Source: UBA3839 sp963627995 (GTDB taxonomy: Bacteria; Bacteroidota; Bacteroidia; Bacteroidales; Bacteroidaceae). From it: 61,597 nucleotides of DNA. This document shows, one piece after another, positions 1 through 8,300 of this stretch. How positions within the stretch are numbered: position 1 is the first letter of the stretch; each line of letters begins with the position of its first letter. Below the pieces are notes generated by a model, which saw nothing but the letters and a program-made list of their open reading frames with translations, ran no database searches and was not told where the DNA came from. Location of the stretch: contig CAVGCV010000015.1 of NCBI GenBank assembly GCA_963627995.1, positions 1 to 61,597 of the forward strand, in the 5' to 3' direction. A program made the position numbers and the translations under genes.

Positions 1-17
1 TCCGGGCCACCAAATTT

Positions 18-62
18 AAATTCCGCCGCATCTAATTCAAATTAGATGCGGCGGAATTTTTG
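18..62. terminator. strong hairpin terminator at window edge
   Basis: Two perfectly complementary 19-base arms (18-36 and 41-59) with a four-base loop, followed by a T run on the + strand and preceded by an A-rich stretch, so it can stop transcription in both directions. It probably ends a gene lying left of the window. Confidence 0.8.
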
Positions 63-129
63 CGAGATGCGACATCGCGAAAAACGCATGCCGCGACATC
101 TCAAAATCTCGACGTAAAAGACTAAAAAC

Positions 130-166
130 AAACGTGTTGAAAGAACAAATCTTCCAACACGTTTTT
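130..166 (-). terminator. terminator of the glmM transcript
   Basis: Inverted repeat AAACGTGTTG / CAACACGTTT around a short loop, with T-rich flanks on both sides. It sits just past the stop codon of the phosphoglucosamine mutase gene and is its likely terminator. Confidence 0.7.
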
Positions 167-183
167 ATTGCTTCAAAGACTCT

Positions 184-1569
184 TTAAACGAGAGCCTCTA
201 TTTCTTTCATGAACTTCTCTCCTATCTCCTGGGCTTCGGCTGCCGTAGGCGCTTCGCTGTAAACGCGGATAATAGGTTCGGTATTGCTTTTGCGCAGATG
301 CACCCATTTGTCGGGGAAATCAATCTTCACTCCGTCGATAGTGGTTACATTGTCGCCGTTGTACTTCTCCAACACTTTTGCAAGCACCTCGTCGGGATTT
401 GTTCCGGGTTTCAAATCGATGCGGTTCTTTGCCATTTCGTAATTGGGGAATGTCTTGCGTATTTCCGACGTTTTCTTACCCAATTTCGCGAAATATGTAA
501 GGATTAATGCGATACCTACGAGTGCATCTCTGCCGTAATGAGCCGCAGGATATATCACGCCGCCGTTTCCTTCTCCGCCAATCACTGCGCCAACTTCCTT
601 CATTTTTGTTACAACATTCACTTCGCCCACCGCAGCAGGGGAATATTTGCAACCATATTTCTCTGTTACATCACGCAAAGCGCGAGTAGACGAAAGATTC
701 GACACCGTATTTCCCGGAGTATGCTGCAAAACATAGTCGGCAACCGTTACGAGCGTGTATTCCTCGCCATACATTTTTCCGGTCTCGTCTATCAATGCAA
801 GGCGGTCCACATCAGGGTCAACCACAAAGCCTATGTCGTATCCGCCCTTGGCTATGAGCGACATGATATCCCCGAGATTTTTTGACAGAGGCTCGGGATT
901 GTGCTTGAAGTCTCCCGTAGGTTCAAGATAAAGCCCGTTCACCGTTTCCACACCAAGCTGCTTGAGCAATTCGGGAAGTATAATTCCGCCCACACTATTC
1001 ACCGTATCAAGAGCCACGCGGAACTTAGCATTCTTTATGGCCTCCACGTCAACAAGTTCGAGGGCTTTAACCATATCTATGTGCTTCTGGTTATACGAAT
1101 TGTCCTCGCGGTAATTTCCCAAATGGTCAACGTCTGCATAACAAAAGTTTCCCTCGTCGGCAATTCTCACCACTTCGGCGGCTTCCTCCTTGTTGAGGAA
1201 TTCTCCGTCCTCGTTGAGCAGTTTAAGAGCGTTCCATTGGCGCGGGTTGTGGCTCGCCGTGAGAATTATACCGCCGTCGGCATTTTCCATCTTCACTGCA
1301 ATTTCAGTAGTAGGCGTTGTGGCAAGCCCGATATTCACCACATCGTAGCCCATGCCCATCAACGTGCCGCATACAACCTTTGAAACCATCGCGCCGGATA
1401 TTCTTGCGTCGCGGCCAACTACTATTTTATTTGTTCCGTCCTTCAAACTCCTGCGCCGAAGCGTTGCGTAAGCCGACACAGACTTTACAATATCAAGGGG
1501 ATTAAGTGTGTCGCCGGGAGTTCCGCCTATCGTTCCGCGGAAACCCGAAATACTTTTAATTAAAGTCAT
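184..1569 (-). CDS. glmM: phosphoglucosamine mutase
   Basis: A 461-aa alpha-D-phosphohexomutase, the usual family length. It has the active-site TASHNP motif (phospho-acceptor Ser about residue 106), the metal-binding loop DPDVDR (about 250) and the C-terminal phosphate-binding RKSNTEP. By family it interconverts glucosamine-6-phosphate and glucosamine-1-phosphate for peptidoglycan and LPS precursors in the cytoplasm. The N-terminus (SISGFRGTIGG) is typical of Bacteroidetes GlmM-type enzymes; a related phosphoglucomutase/phosphomannomutase activity cannot be excluded from sequence alone. It follows the lipoprotein gene by 12 bases on the same strand, so the two are probably co-transcribed. 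Confidence 0.9.
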   Translation of the reverse strand: MTLIKSISGFRGTIGGTPGDTLNPLDIVKSVSAYATLRRRSLKDGTNKIVVGRDARISGAMVSKVVCGTLMGMGYDVVNIGLATTPTTEIAVKMENADGGIILTASHNPRQWNALKLLNEDGEFLNKEEAAEVVRIADEGNFCYADVDHLGNYREDNSYNQKHIDMVKALELVDVEAIKNAKFRVALDTVNSVGGIILPELLKQLGVETVNGLYLEPTGDFKHNPEPLSKNLGDIMSLIAKGGYDIGFVVDPDVDRLALIDETGKMYGEEYTLVTVADYVLQHTPGNTVSNLSSTRALRDVTEKYGCKYSPAAVGEVNVVTKMKEVGAVIGGEGNGGVIYPAAHYGRDALVGIALILTYFAKLGKKTSEIRKTFPNYEMAKNRIDLKPGTNPDEVLAKVLEKYNGDNVTTIDGVKIDFPDKWVHLRKSNTEPIIRVYSEAPTAAEAQEIGEKFMKEIEALV

Positions 1570-1581
1570 GACAATATATTT

Positions 1582-2070
1582 TTAGTTTGCTGCTACCACT
1601 CTTACCTTCTGCGTAATCTTTGCGGTGCAAGTCAACGGCGAAGTGGTATACACTACAGTTCCACCTTTAATCTCTACTTCTTTGCTGGAATTGTTTGATT
1701 TTCCGCTCGTGTTGTATGTAGCAGTCAGGGTAATGGTATAAGTTCCGGGAGTTTCGGGAAGAATCACGCTGCAAGAGGGATCTCGTTTGTCGCTGTCGTA
1801 AAACACGCCCGTCGTTCCCCCACCTATTTGCTGCGCTCCTTCGAATGCCCAAACATATGTGGTACGGTCGAGATATTTTCCCTTTTTATATTGTACCGCC
1901 GTGGCATATACTTCTTCACCCGCTACGAGAGTTTCTTTATTAAATGTGATCCCGGAAAACTGCGGAACCTTTACATTTGTATCAGAATTCTCCGAACAAG
2001 AAAAAAAGCTCAACGCCATTAGAAAGGAAGCCGCAATAATTGCGAAACGATTGTTTAATGTTGTCTTCAT
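1582..2070 (-). CDS. PKD-like lipoprotein, function unknown
   Basis: 162 aa with a type II signal peptide: charged start, hydrophobic core and lipobox SFFSC at about residues 22-26, so probably lipid-anchored in the envelope. The mature part has the look of an Ig/PKD-like beta domain (stretches such as TYTITLTATY and a 'YVWAFEG' strand). No catalytic motif is visible. It lies directly upstream of glmM in a probable two-gene operon, with a TACCTTTG -7 element on the minus strand at 2091-2098. The pairing with glmM gives no specific functional hint. Confidence 0.75.
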   Translation of the reverse strand: MKTTLNNRFAIIAASFLMALSFFSCSENSDTNVKVPQFSGITFNKETLVAGEEVYATAVQYKKGKYLDRTTYVWAFEGAQQIGGGTTGVFYDSDKRDPSCSVILPETPGTYTITLTATYNTSGKSNNSSKEVEIKGGTVVYTTSPLTCTAKITQKVRVVAAN

Positions 2071-2192
2071 ATTTCTTTATCTTTATATTACAAAGGTAAT
2101 AAAAAATACAACGACAAGGCATTTCGTAAAAAAAATATCTGTTATAAGCGCAAAAACAAACCTTCTGCACCTTATGCCCCGTTATAAATTCC

Positions 2193-2200
2193 TAAATTTG
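2193..2200 (+). promoter_or_regulatory. Bacteroidetes -7 box, threonine aldolase
   Basis: TAAATTTG followed by C matches the Bacteroidetes -7 consensus TAnnTTTG, about 65 bases upstream of the threonine aldolase start. No clear -33 TTG at the right distance. Confidence 0.5.
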
Positions 2201-2266
2201 CAGATAGGAAGCAATACAAGGGATCTAAGCCCAATGTTTCCGGCAATAATTAAGTAGAGAGAAATT

Positions 2267-3289
2267 ATGAGAAGTTTTGCGAGCGACAACAACTCCGGGA
2301 TAAGCCCTGAAGTTATCGACGCCATCGTAGAAGCGAATAAAGATCATGCCGTGGGATACGGCGAAGATCAATGGTCGGAAGAAGCAGAAAAGGCTATCGA
2401 CAACGCTTTCGGCGGTGGCACACAAGTTTTGTTCACTTTCAACGGCACGGGAAGCAATTGTCTCGCGCTGGAATTGTGTACACAATCGTGGGGGCTTATT
2501 CTCTGCGCAGAGACAGCCCATATAGTTGTAGACGAATGCGGCGCGCCGGGAAAGATGACGGGTGCCGCGATAAAGACAATCCCTACGCCCGACGGCAAAC
2601 TCAGTGCAGAGCTAATAAAGCCGCATATCATTGGAATTGGAGAGCAGCACCATTCGCAGCCAACGGCAATATATATTTCGCAGTGCAGTGAATTGGGAAC
2701 GGTTTACCGGCCCGAAGAACTCAAAGCCATTACCGCCCTCGCCCATAGCCACGGAATGTATGTACACATGGACGGCGCACGATTGGCAAACGCTGCCGCA
2801 GCGCTCGGAACGGGACTGAAAGAAATTACACGCGACTGCGGAATTGACGTGGTGAGTTTCGGCGGAACGAAAAACGGTCTGATGATTGGCGAATGCGTAG
2901 TTGTTTTGAACGACGACCTTAAAAAACATTCCGTATTCATACGCAAGCAAAGCGCCCAACTGGCTTCGAAACAACGATTCCTCGCCTGCCAATTCACGGC
3001 GTACATGAAAGATGAACTTTGGTTGCGCAACGCGCGCCACGCAAACCATATGGCGGAAATTCTGCGCGACGCGCTCGAAAAAATACCCGAGATAAATTTC
3101 TTGCAACCCACCGAGAGCAACCAGTTGTTCCTTACAATGCCACAGAAAGCGGCTGAAGAACTGGAAATGAAGCACAAGTTTTTTTATTGGGACGAGAACA
3201 TAAAGGAAATAAGGTTTGTAACCTCGTTTGACACCACGGAAGAAGACGTGGCGACGCTTGTTGCAGACATTAAAGCGGCGCTGCGATAA
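2267..3289 (+). CDS. ltaE: low-specificity L-threonine aldolase
   Basis: 340 aa, fold type I PLP enzyme of the beta-eliminating lyase family. Visible are the N-terminal SDNNSG, the conserved HMDGAR (PLP-binding Asp region) and the Schiff-base lysine in FGGTKNG (K202). By family it cleaves L-threonine and L-allo-threonine to glycine and acetaldehyde in the cytoplasm. Length is normal and the frame is intact. It is transcribed alone, with a strong hairpin terminator behind it. Confidence 0.92.
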   Translation: MRSFASDNNSGISPEVIDAIVEANKDHAVGYGEDQWSEEAEKAIDNAFGGGTQVLFTFNGTGSNCLALELCTQSWGLILCAETAHIVVDECGAPGKMTGAAIKTIPTPDGKLSAELIKPHIIGIGEQHHSQPTAIYISQCSELGTVYRPEELKAITALAHSHGMYVHMDGARLANAAAALGTGLKEITRDCGIDVVSFGGTKNGLMIGECVVVLNDDLKKHSVFIRKQSAQLASKQRFLACQFTAYMKDELWLRNARHANHMAEILRDALEKIPEINFLQPTESNQLFLTMPQKAAEELEMKHKFFYWDENIKEIRFVTSFDTTEEDVATLVADIKAALR

Positions 3290-3332
3290 AATCCAAGCCG
3301 CGCAATTTCAAATCCTGCCCGCGCAATATAAG

Positions 3333-3371
3333 AACCAGCCCGACCGCAAAAAAGTCGGGCTGGTTTTGTTT
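3333..3371 (+). terminator. terminator after threonine aldolase
   Basis: Long inverted repeat (AACCAGCCCGAC with GTCGGGCTGGTT, 12 bp) and a following T run, 43 bases past the threonine aldolase stop codon. Confidence 0.85.
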
Positions 3372-3440
3372 TTCCTTTGTCCCATATCCCCCGCCCCACA
3401 TTTCCCGCCGCAAAAAGTCCACGGTGTTTCGGAAAATCAT

Positions 3441-3448
3441 TACTTTTG
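3441..3448 (+). promoter_or_regulatory. Bacteroidetes -7 box before structured RNA
   Basis: TACTTTTG followed by CA fits TAnnTTTG. Transcription would start near 3455, giving a leader or separate RNA of over 300 bases before the methyltransferase start codon. A matching -33 TTG is not obvious. Confidence 0.45.
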
Positions 3449-3450
3449 CA

Positions 3451-3738
3451 AATAGCGGATATATATGGTCTTAGGATCTTTTCCGCAATCTTTTTGGTAA
3501 ATCATAAGCATTCGCTATTATTTCGCGTTTAGCCAAGAGCCTCGGAAACTCATTTGGGAATAACAAGCACGGAAATAATATGTGACAGGCGGCTCGTATT
3601 CGAACCTCTTTGCTCCATCAATAATGCAATGCCCACGCTATAGGCGTGCTGCATTCTTATAGATGGACTGGGGCTCCATTCCGAGGCTCGCCCCGTGCTA
3701 AACGCGATAAGAGGCACACGCCTTTTTTGCGTTTTAGC
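3451..3738 (+). ncRNA. structured RNA candidate upstream of methyltransferase
   Basis: The 480-base gap before the methyltransferase folds strongly. A closing helix is made by CGCGTTTAGC (3524-3533) with GCTAAACGCG (3697-3706), stacked on GAGCCTCGG (3537-3545) with CCGAGGCTC (3681-3689). Inside is a long apical hairpin (TCCATC...GATGGA, AATGCA...TGCATT, CACGC...GCGTG) spanning about 3613-3667. A second partner GCGTTTTAGC (3729-3738) competes for 3697-3706, and a 5' helix pairs AATAGCG (3451-3457) with CGCTATT (3513-3519). The closing stem, open middle and apical hairpin over about 183 bases resemble 6S RNA, but I do not recognise the family. It could also be a leader of the defence genes or a palindromic mobile repeat. 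Strand is inferred from the -7 box. Confidence 0.5.
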
Positions 3739-3771
3739 GGATTGATAGCGACTTAAAACTATCATTCTGCT

Positions 3772-4848
3772 ATGGCTAACAAACATCTTGGTGCCGCAAA
3801 AACGGCAAAAAAAGACGAGTTCTACACACAACTCGCCGACATCGAGCGCGAACTTCAACATTACTGGAATCATTTTCGCGGCAAGACAATTCTTTGTAAC
3901 TGCGACGACCCGTATGAAAGCAATTTCTTCAAATATTTCGCGCTGCACTTCAATCAGCTCGGACTGAAGAAGCTGATTTGCACCTGCTATAACGGCTCGC
4001 CCGTATTGGGTAACGAATTGTTGATACATTTTGAGGAATTCGACAGCGAGCCTAAGAAGACGGCTTACAAGGTTGAGATTACGGAAGTAAAAGACCTCAA
4101 CGGCGACGGCGCAGTTGACTTGTCGGACGTGCGGTATCTGTTGCAAAACGACCGGAATGTGCTTTCCATTCTTCAGACAGGGGATTTCCGCAGCACGGAA
4201 TGCGTAGAACTTTTGAAAGAATCCGATATAGTGGTAACAAACCCTCCGTTTTCGTTGTTCCGCGAATACGTTGCGCAACTTATGAGATACGACAAAAAAT
4301 TTATCATCGTGGGAAATCAAAACGCCATTACTTATAAAGAAATTTTCCCATATATCAAAAACAACAAATTATGGCTGGGATACGGTTTCAAAGGAACTGC
4401 TGCGCACTTTATGTCTCCTTACGAAGACACAGCAACAGCAGGAGACCACCGCAAAGGAATGGTAAGAGTTTCGGGAGTAATGTGGTTTACTAATCTCGAC
4501 ATTCCCAAACGGAAAGAGCTTCTTGATTTGGTATGCCTTTACTCTCCAGAAGAATACATCTATTATGAAAACTACGATGCAATAGAAGTGAGCCGCACGG
4601 CAGACATTCCTTGCGATTACGACGGAGTAATGGGCGTGCCTATTACTTTTCTCGACAAATACTGCCCTGAACAATTTGAAATCATCGGTATTGCAGAAGG
4701 CGATTCCGGTAAAGAACTTGGACTAAAACCATTCGATAGAAAACTGAAAGCATTAAACAAAAGTCTTAGAGACGGACAACTTTATTATATGCAGGACGGA
4801 ATACCCAAGAAACCCTATGCGCGCATTCTCATTCGCCGCAAAAAATAA
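3772..4848 (+). CDS. EcoRI-type adenine-specific DNA methyltransferase
   Basis: 358 aa. It matches the EcoRI methylase family: KKDEFYTQL and CNCDDPYES near the N-terminus (SAM-binding region, residues 13-50) and the catalytic NPPF motif of N6-adenine methyltransferases at 157-160. Residues 108-125 carry an EF-hand/dockerin-like loop (LNGDGAVDLSDV) that I recall as a normal part of this family. It should methylate adenine in a short target site using S-adenosylmethionine. The next gene, 78 bases downstream on the same strand, is a DUF262-HNH nuclease, so the pair looks like a modification-plus-restriction unit. The target site cannot be read from sequence. Confidence 0.88.
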   Translation: MANKHLGAAKTAKKDEFYTQLADIERELQHYWNHFRGKTILCNCDDPYESNFFKYFALHFNQLGLKKLICTCYNGSPVLGNELLIHFEEFDSEPKKTAYKVEITEVKDLNGDGAVDLSDVRYLLQNDRNVLSILQTGDFRSTECVELLKESDIVVTNPPFSLFREYVAQLMRYDKKFIIVGNQNAITYKEIFPYIKNNKLWLGYGFKGTAAHFMSPYEDTATAGDHRKGMVRVSGVMWFTNLDIPKRKELLDLVCLYSPEEYIYYENYDAIEVSRTADIPCDYDGVMGVPITFLDKYCPEQFEIIGIAEGDSGKELGLKPFDRKLKALNKSLRDGQLYYMQDGIPKKPYARILIRRKK

Positions 4849-4926
4849 ATTCGACGGTATTTAGACAAAACTTCGTCTCACCGAAAATTCGGGAAAACAG
4901 AAACAAACAAACAAAACATTGATATC

Positions 4927-6051
4927 ATGATGACCATTAAGCAGATTGAAGTAACTGTAGGCGAGATCACTCGCGGCTACTCCAACAACGACGAGCAGGG
5001 AGTGCGCGGATACGACGGCAAGCTCGACATTCGTCCGCCCTATCAGCGCGAGTTTATATACAACGAGAAAGAACAGCAGGCGGTTGTCAATACTGTGATG
5101 CACGGCTACCCGCTGAATGTGATGTATTGGGTGAAGCGCAGCGACGATGCCGAATGTCCTTACGAGGTGATGGACGGACAGCAGCGCACCCTCTCGATTT
5201 GCGAATACGTGGCGGGGAAATTCAGCTTTGAGTTCAGAAACTTTTTCAACTTGCCCGCCGACATTCAAAAACAAATACTGTCGTATCCGCTCACAGTGTA
5301 TATCTGCGAGGGCGAGGCATCGGAGAAATTGGAATGGTTCAAGACTATAAACATAGCGGGAAAGCCCCTAAACGAACAGGAGATAAACAATGCAGTATAT
5401 GCCGGCCCGTTTGTGAGCGATGCCAAACGGCATTTTTCGAAAAACAACTGCGGCGCGTATCGCCTGGGCAAGGATTTGGTGAACGGCACGCCCAACCGGC
5501 AGGATTTCCTGAAAAAAGCGCTGGAATGGATGGCTCAACACGAAACGCGCGAGGGACACGGGCAAACCATAGTGGGATATATGGCGAAACATCAGCACGA
5601 CCCGAACGCCAACAACCTTTGGAGCTACTTTCAGAACGTTTTGAACTGGGCCATCACGAATTTCGACATGAAACATTTCAAGAAGATTATGAAAGGGCTC
5701 GACTGGGCTTACTTCTACGACCGTTTCCATGAAAAGACGCTCAATGTTTCAGCACTCGGAAAACAGATTTCCGCGCTTATGAAAGACAGCGAGATACAAC
5801 GGCCGGGCGGAATAATTCCCTATGTGCTCACGGGCGACGAACACCACCTTGACCTGCGCGCCTTTGATGCCCAAACCAAACTCGCCGCATGGGAGCGTCA
5901 GCACCATCGGTGCGCCCTTTGCGGCAAGGAACTCGACTATGAATTCATGGAGGGCGACCACATCACCCCGTGGCGCGAGGGCGGGCGAACGGTAGAGGAG
6001 AATTGCCAAATGCTCTGTCGTGAATGCAACCGCCGAAAGGGAAGCAAATAA
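4927..6051 (+). CDS. DUF262-HNH nuclease (restriction-like)
   Basis: 374 aa (a second ATG at 4930 is an equally good start). The N-terminal DUF262 (GmrSD/ParB-like) domain has RPPYQRE (36-42) and DGQQR (83-87), the motif set tied to nucleotide-dependent activity in GmrSD/SspE-type restriction proteins. The C-terminus is a compact HNH nuclease with two CxxC pairs around DHITPW (about 329-371). By family it should cut foreign or abnormally modified DNA. Standing directly behind an EcoRI-type methyltransferase it may be the restriction partner protected by that enzyme, instead of a stand-alone type IV system. Frame is intact and catalytic residues are present. Confidence 0.85.
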   Translation: MMTIKQIEVTVGEITRGYSNNDEQGVRGYDGKLDIRPPYQREFIYNEKEQQAVVNTVMHGYPLNVMYWVKRSDDAECPYEVMDGQQRTLSICEYVAGKFSFEFRNFFNLPADIQKQILSYPLTVYICEGEASEKLEWFKTINIAGKPLNEQEINNAVYAGPFVSDAKRHFSKNNCGAYRLGKDLVNGTPNRQDFLKKALEWMAQHETREGHGQTIVGYMAKHQHDPNANNLWSYFQNVLNWAITNFDMKHFKKIMKGLDWAYFYDRFHEKTLNVSALGKQISALMKDSEIQRPGGIIPYVLTGDEHHLDLRAFDAQTKLAAWERQHHRCALCGKELDYEFMEGDHITPWREGGRTVEENCQMLCRECNRRKGSK

Positions 6052-6147
6052 AGAGGTGCGCGCGGCGCATCAACTGCCCCTCCCCCCTATTGCTTCGAAT
6101 GCTGTGCAATACGCCCGATGAGCAAAAGGGCAGCGCAACAAAAGACA

Positions 6148-6190
6148 AGAGCCTCCCCAACGCGCGATGCGTTGGGGAGGCTCTCTTTTT
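6148..6190. terminator. bidirectional terminator
   Basis: A 16-bp perfect stem (AGAGCCTCCCCAACGC with its complement) and T run, between the convergent HNH nuclease gene and the DUF4295/rpmG/rpmB transcript. It can serve both. Confidence 0.85.
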
Positions 6191-6227
6191 GTATCTATGC
6201 CGCACGGAAAAATCCGCACGCCGTTCC

Positions 6228-6380
6228 TTATTTCTTCAGATAGTCCTTCACAGAGTCAGCAGGCACCATCTTCTCTTCAAATGCATAGGCACCCGACTTC
6301 TCCGACTTGTACATGCGGATTACTTTCGTAAAAGAGCGACCGTCCTTGTTCTGGAGGGTAGCGACTGTTTTCTTTGCCAT
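6228..6380 (-). CDS. DUF4295 small ribosome-linked protein
   Basis: A 50-aa basic protein starting MAKKTVATLQNKDGR and ending DYLKK. It matches DUF4295, a Bacteroidetes-only family always seen after the L28-L33 genes, and is thought to be ribosome-associated. It lies 11 bases behind rpmG in the same direction. The function is not established. The fixed operon position and lysine-rich composition support a ribosomal role. Confidence 0.85.
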   Translation of the reverse strand: MAKKTVATLQNKDGRSFTKVIRMYKSEKSGAYAFEEKMVPADSVKDYLKK

Positions 6381-6391
6381 GGATTATATGC

Positions 6392-6580
6392 TTACTTAAT
6401 CTCCTTGTGCACGGTGACGCGCTTGAGGATTGGGTTATACTTCTTCAACTCCATACGGTCGGGAGTGTTCTTGCGGTTCTTCATCGTGATGTAGCGCGAC
6501 GTTCCGGGCAGACCGCTATCCTTCATCTCGGTGCACTCAAGAATCACCTGCACCCTATTGCCTTTAGCTTTCTTTGCCAT
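6392..6580 (-). CDS. rpmG: 50S ribosomal protein L33
   Basis: 62 aa, MAKKAKGNRVQVILECTE...RYITMKNRKNTPDRMELKKYNP, the standard L33 sequence. It is a C- form: the zinc cysteines of C+ paralogues are reduced to a single Cys. Middle gene of the rpmB-rpmG-DUF4295 run. Confidence 0.95.
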   Translation of the reverse strand: MAKKAKGNRVQVILECTEMKDSGLPGTSRYITMKNRKNTPDRMELKKYNPILKRVTVHKEIK

Positions 6581-6614
6581 ATTGATATTTCCTTACGCTA
6601 TGCGTGTTGTTTTT

Positions 6615-6875
6615 TTAACCTATTACCTGAATGTCCTTCCAGTCCATGTGTCCTTTGGCTACAGCCTGCTTGAGGGCTGCGTCAAGACCGATGCGATTGA
6701 TGATGCGGAGTCCTGCTGCGCTCAACTTGAGGACAATCCAACAGTCTTCCTCTACATAGTAGAACTTCTTGGTGAACAAATTGACATTGAATCTGCGCTT
6801 CGTATGACGCATTGAGTGCGAAACGTTGTTTCCGTTCAGCGATGTCTTACCCGTGATTTGGCAAACTTTTGACAT
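6615..6875 (-). CDS. rpmB: 50S ribosomal protein L28
   Basis: 86 aa with MSKVCQITGK and the SMRHTKRRFNVNL core of L28. It is the first gene of the rpmB-rpmG-DUF4295 unit; the 112-base gap to rpmA upstream suggests either a separate promoter or a regulated read-through. Confidence 0.95.
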   Translation of the reverse strand: MSKVCQITGKTSLNGNNVSHSMRHTKRRFNVNLFTKKFYYVEEDCWIVLKLSAAGLRIINRIGLDAALKQAVAKGHMDWKDIQVIG

Positions 6876-6987
6876 ATCTTTGTTAGCAGTCCTACGACCC
6901 GTCGCCCCTTGCGGTTCTGTGTCCGCCAGCCAGACGCGCCGTACATTCTGCTTTTTCTTTAATAGTTAATATTGACTGTGTTTTTAC

Positions 6988-7251
6988 TTACTCTGCCACA
7001 ACTGGCTGGATGCTGACGAAGCTACGGTCAAGACGGCCACGCTTGAACGTGACAAAACCATCTACAAGCGCGTAGAGCGTGTGGTCGCTGCCCATGCCGA
7101 CGTTAGCGCCCGCATAGTGTTTTGTTCCGCGCTGGCGGATGATGATGTTTCCTGCCTTGGCGAACTGACCGCCGAAGAGCTTCACGCCAAGTCGCTTGCT
7201 GTGCGACTCGCGACCGTTCTTAGAACTACCTACACCTTTCTTATGTGCCAT
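6988..7251 (-). CDS. rpmA: 50S ribosomal protein L27
   Basis: 87 aa, MAHKKGVGSSKNGRES with the AGNIIIRQRGTKHYAG core. The N-terminus starts right at AHKKG with no Firmicutes-type cleaved leader. It is 30 bases behind rplU, the usual order. Confidence 0.95.
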   Translation of the reverse strand: MAHKKGVGSSKNGRESHSKRLGVKLFGGQFAKAGNIIIRQRGTKHYAGANVGMGSDHTLYALVDGFVTFKRGRLDRSFVSIQPVVAE

Positions 7252-7281
7252 GATTCTGTTCTCCTTTTAGTGGTTAGTGGT

Positions 7282-7599
7282 TTAAGCAATGACTTGTTTG
7301 ATTGTGAGTTCCGTGAACTGTTGGCGGTGACCATTGAACTTGCGGTAACCTTTTCTTCTGCGCTTGTGGAACACGTACACCTTGTCACCCTTGACAAGGG
7401 GCGAAACGACTTCGCAAACCACCTTCGCGCCATCAACAGTGGGCGTGCCCACCGTCACGGAGCCATTGTTGTCCACCAACAAGACTTTCTCAAACTCAAC
7501 AGTCGCCTGCGCCTCGGCATCCTTGATGTGGTGCACGAAGAGCTTCTTGCCTTCCTCGGCCTTGAACTGCTGTCCGTTAATTTCTACGATTACGTACAT
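7282..7599 (-). CDS. rplU: 50S ribosomal protein L21
   Basis: 105 aa, MYVIVEINGQQFKAEEG and HKRRRKGYRKFNGHRQQFTEL, a standard L21. It is the first gene of rplU-rpmA and has a promoter at 7695-7724 and a roughly 90-base GC-rich leader with hairpin potential, where autoregulation would act. Confidence 0.95.
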   Translation of the reverse strand: MYVIVEINGQQFKAEEGKKLFVHHIKDAEAQATVEFEKVLLVDNNGSVTVGTPTVDGAKVVCEVVSPLVKGDKVYVFHKRRRKGYRKFNGHRQQFTELTIKQVIA

Positions 7600-7694
7600 T
7601 TTTGTTTTACTAATGTGTTAAAAACGGTTTTCCATCCGCCAGGCGAGGCCAGCCCGTAGCCCTCTTCTCAAGCCCAAACGGCATAAATCGGGTG

Positions 7695-7724
7695 CAAATT
7701 TACGGATTTTCAGCATACTGGCAA
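7695..7724 (-). promoter_or_regulatory. promoter of rplU-rpmA
   Basis: On the minus strand: TTG (7722-7724), 19 bases, TAAATTTG (7695-7702). This is the Bacteroidetes housekeeping promoter with ideal spacing. Confidence 0.75.
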
Positions 7725-7846
7725 AAGTCTGCCCGCACTTTTTCATGCACATTGCGTTTTCATTCTTCAAAAACAAAAGAAGGCAACACGCTTCACAGAG
7801 GGCTGCCTCGCAATAATCCTAACTATATTCAATTTACATGATGCCA

Positions 7847-8124
7847 TTACATTTTGTCCAAGTCGTCAATCAACTCCATGCACTCCACATCGCCGACACC
7901 GCCCTGCGGCATTCGCCGCAGGCTGTCGATGCAAACATTGCGAACGACGGTTGCCGCGAGGGAATCAATCGGCAGGCGGAGTTCGTCGCGCATCAGCCAA
8001 AACTTCATCAAGGTTTCCTGAACGGCATCTTCGGCCCTGTCGCCGTCGGATGGTAGCGACGCGCCACAAACAGCAACTTGGGACGCACCCGCACGACTTC
8101 CTGCCTGAATTCTATCTCTTCCAT
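7847..8124 (-). pseudogene. frameshifted, truncated ECF sigma factor
   Basis: On the minus strand an ORF starts MEEIEFRQEVVRVRPKLLF, then VARRYHP. After one missing base (near 8055) the sequence continues in the next frame as DGDRAEDAVQETLMKFW, then LAATVVRNVCIDSLRR, which is the region 2 signature of Bacteroidetes ECF sigma factors. It stops at DDLDKM without region 4. The segment is 278 bases, not a multiple of three, as expected for a single deletion. It is therefore a decayed sigma gene. A sequencing error could explain the shift but not the missing region 4. Confidence 0.62.
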
Positions 8125-8254
8125 TCGTTTGCCTTGCAGCAGCTTTTTACCCTTATTACGCAACAGCTGCCGTTTTGTGACACAAAAATAAAGAAAACGC
8201 TCTGTTTTTAACATCCGTTCAGGCTGAAGTTTGTCCACCCAGCACCAAGTGGCG

Positions 8255-8285
8255 TTGCGGAACTTGCAAAATCGCACTACCTTTG
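8255..8285 (+). promoter_or_regulatory. promoter of mutY
   Basis: TTG (8255-8257), 20 bases, TACCTTTG (8278-8285). The start codon at 8301 is about 10 bases after the expected transcription start, so the mRNA leader is very short. Confidence 0.7.
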
Positions 8286-8300
8286 CGCGGACAAGCCACC

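Noticed and set aside
3590..3620. GGTTCGAAT-like tRNA T-loop on the minus strand
   Set aside because: The flanking five bases do not pair and no acceptor stem or anticodon arm can be drawn.
3550..4320. 256-aa minus-strand frame across the structured RNA and methyltransferase
   Set aside because: Overlaps a real gene and an RNA-like fold; no family resemblance.
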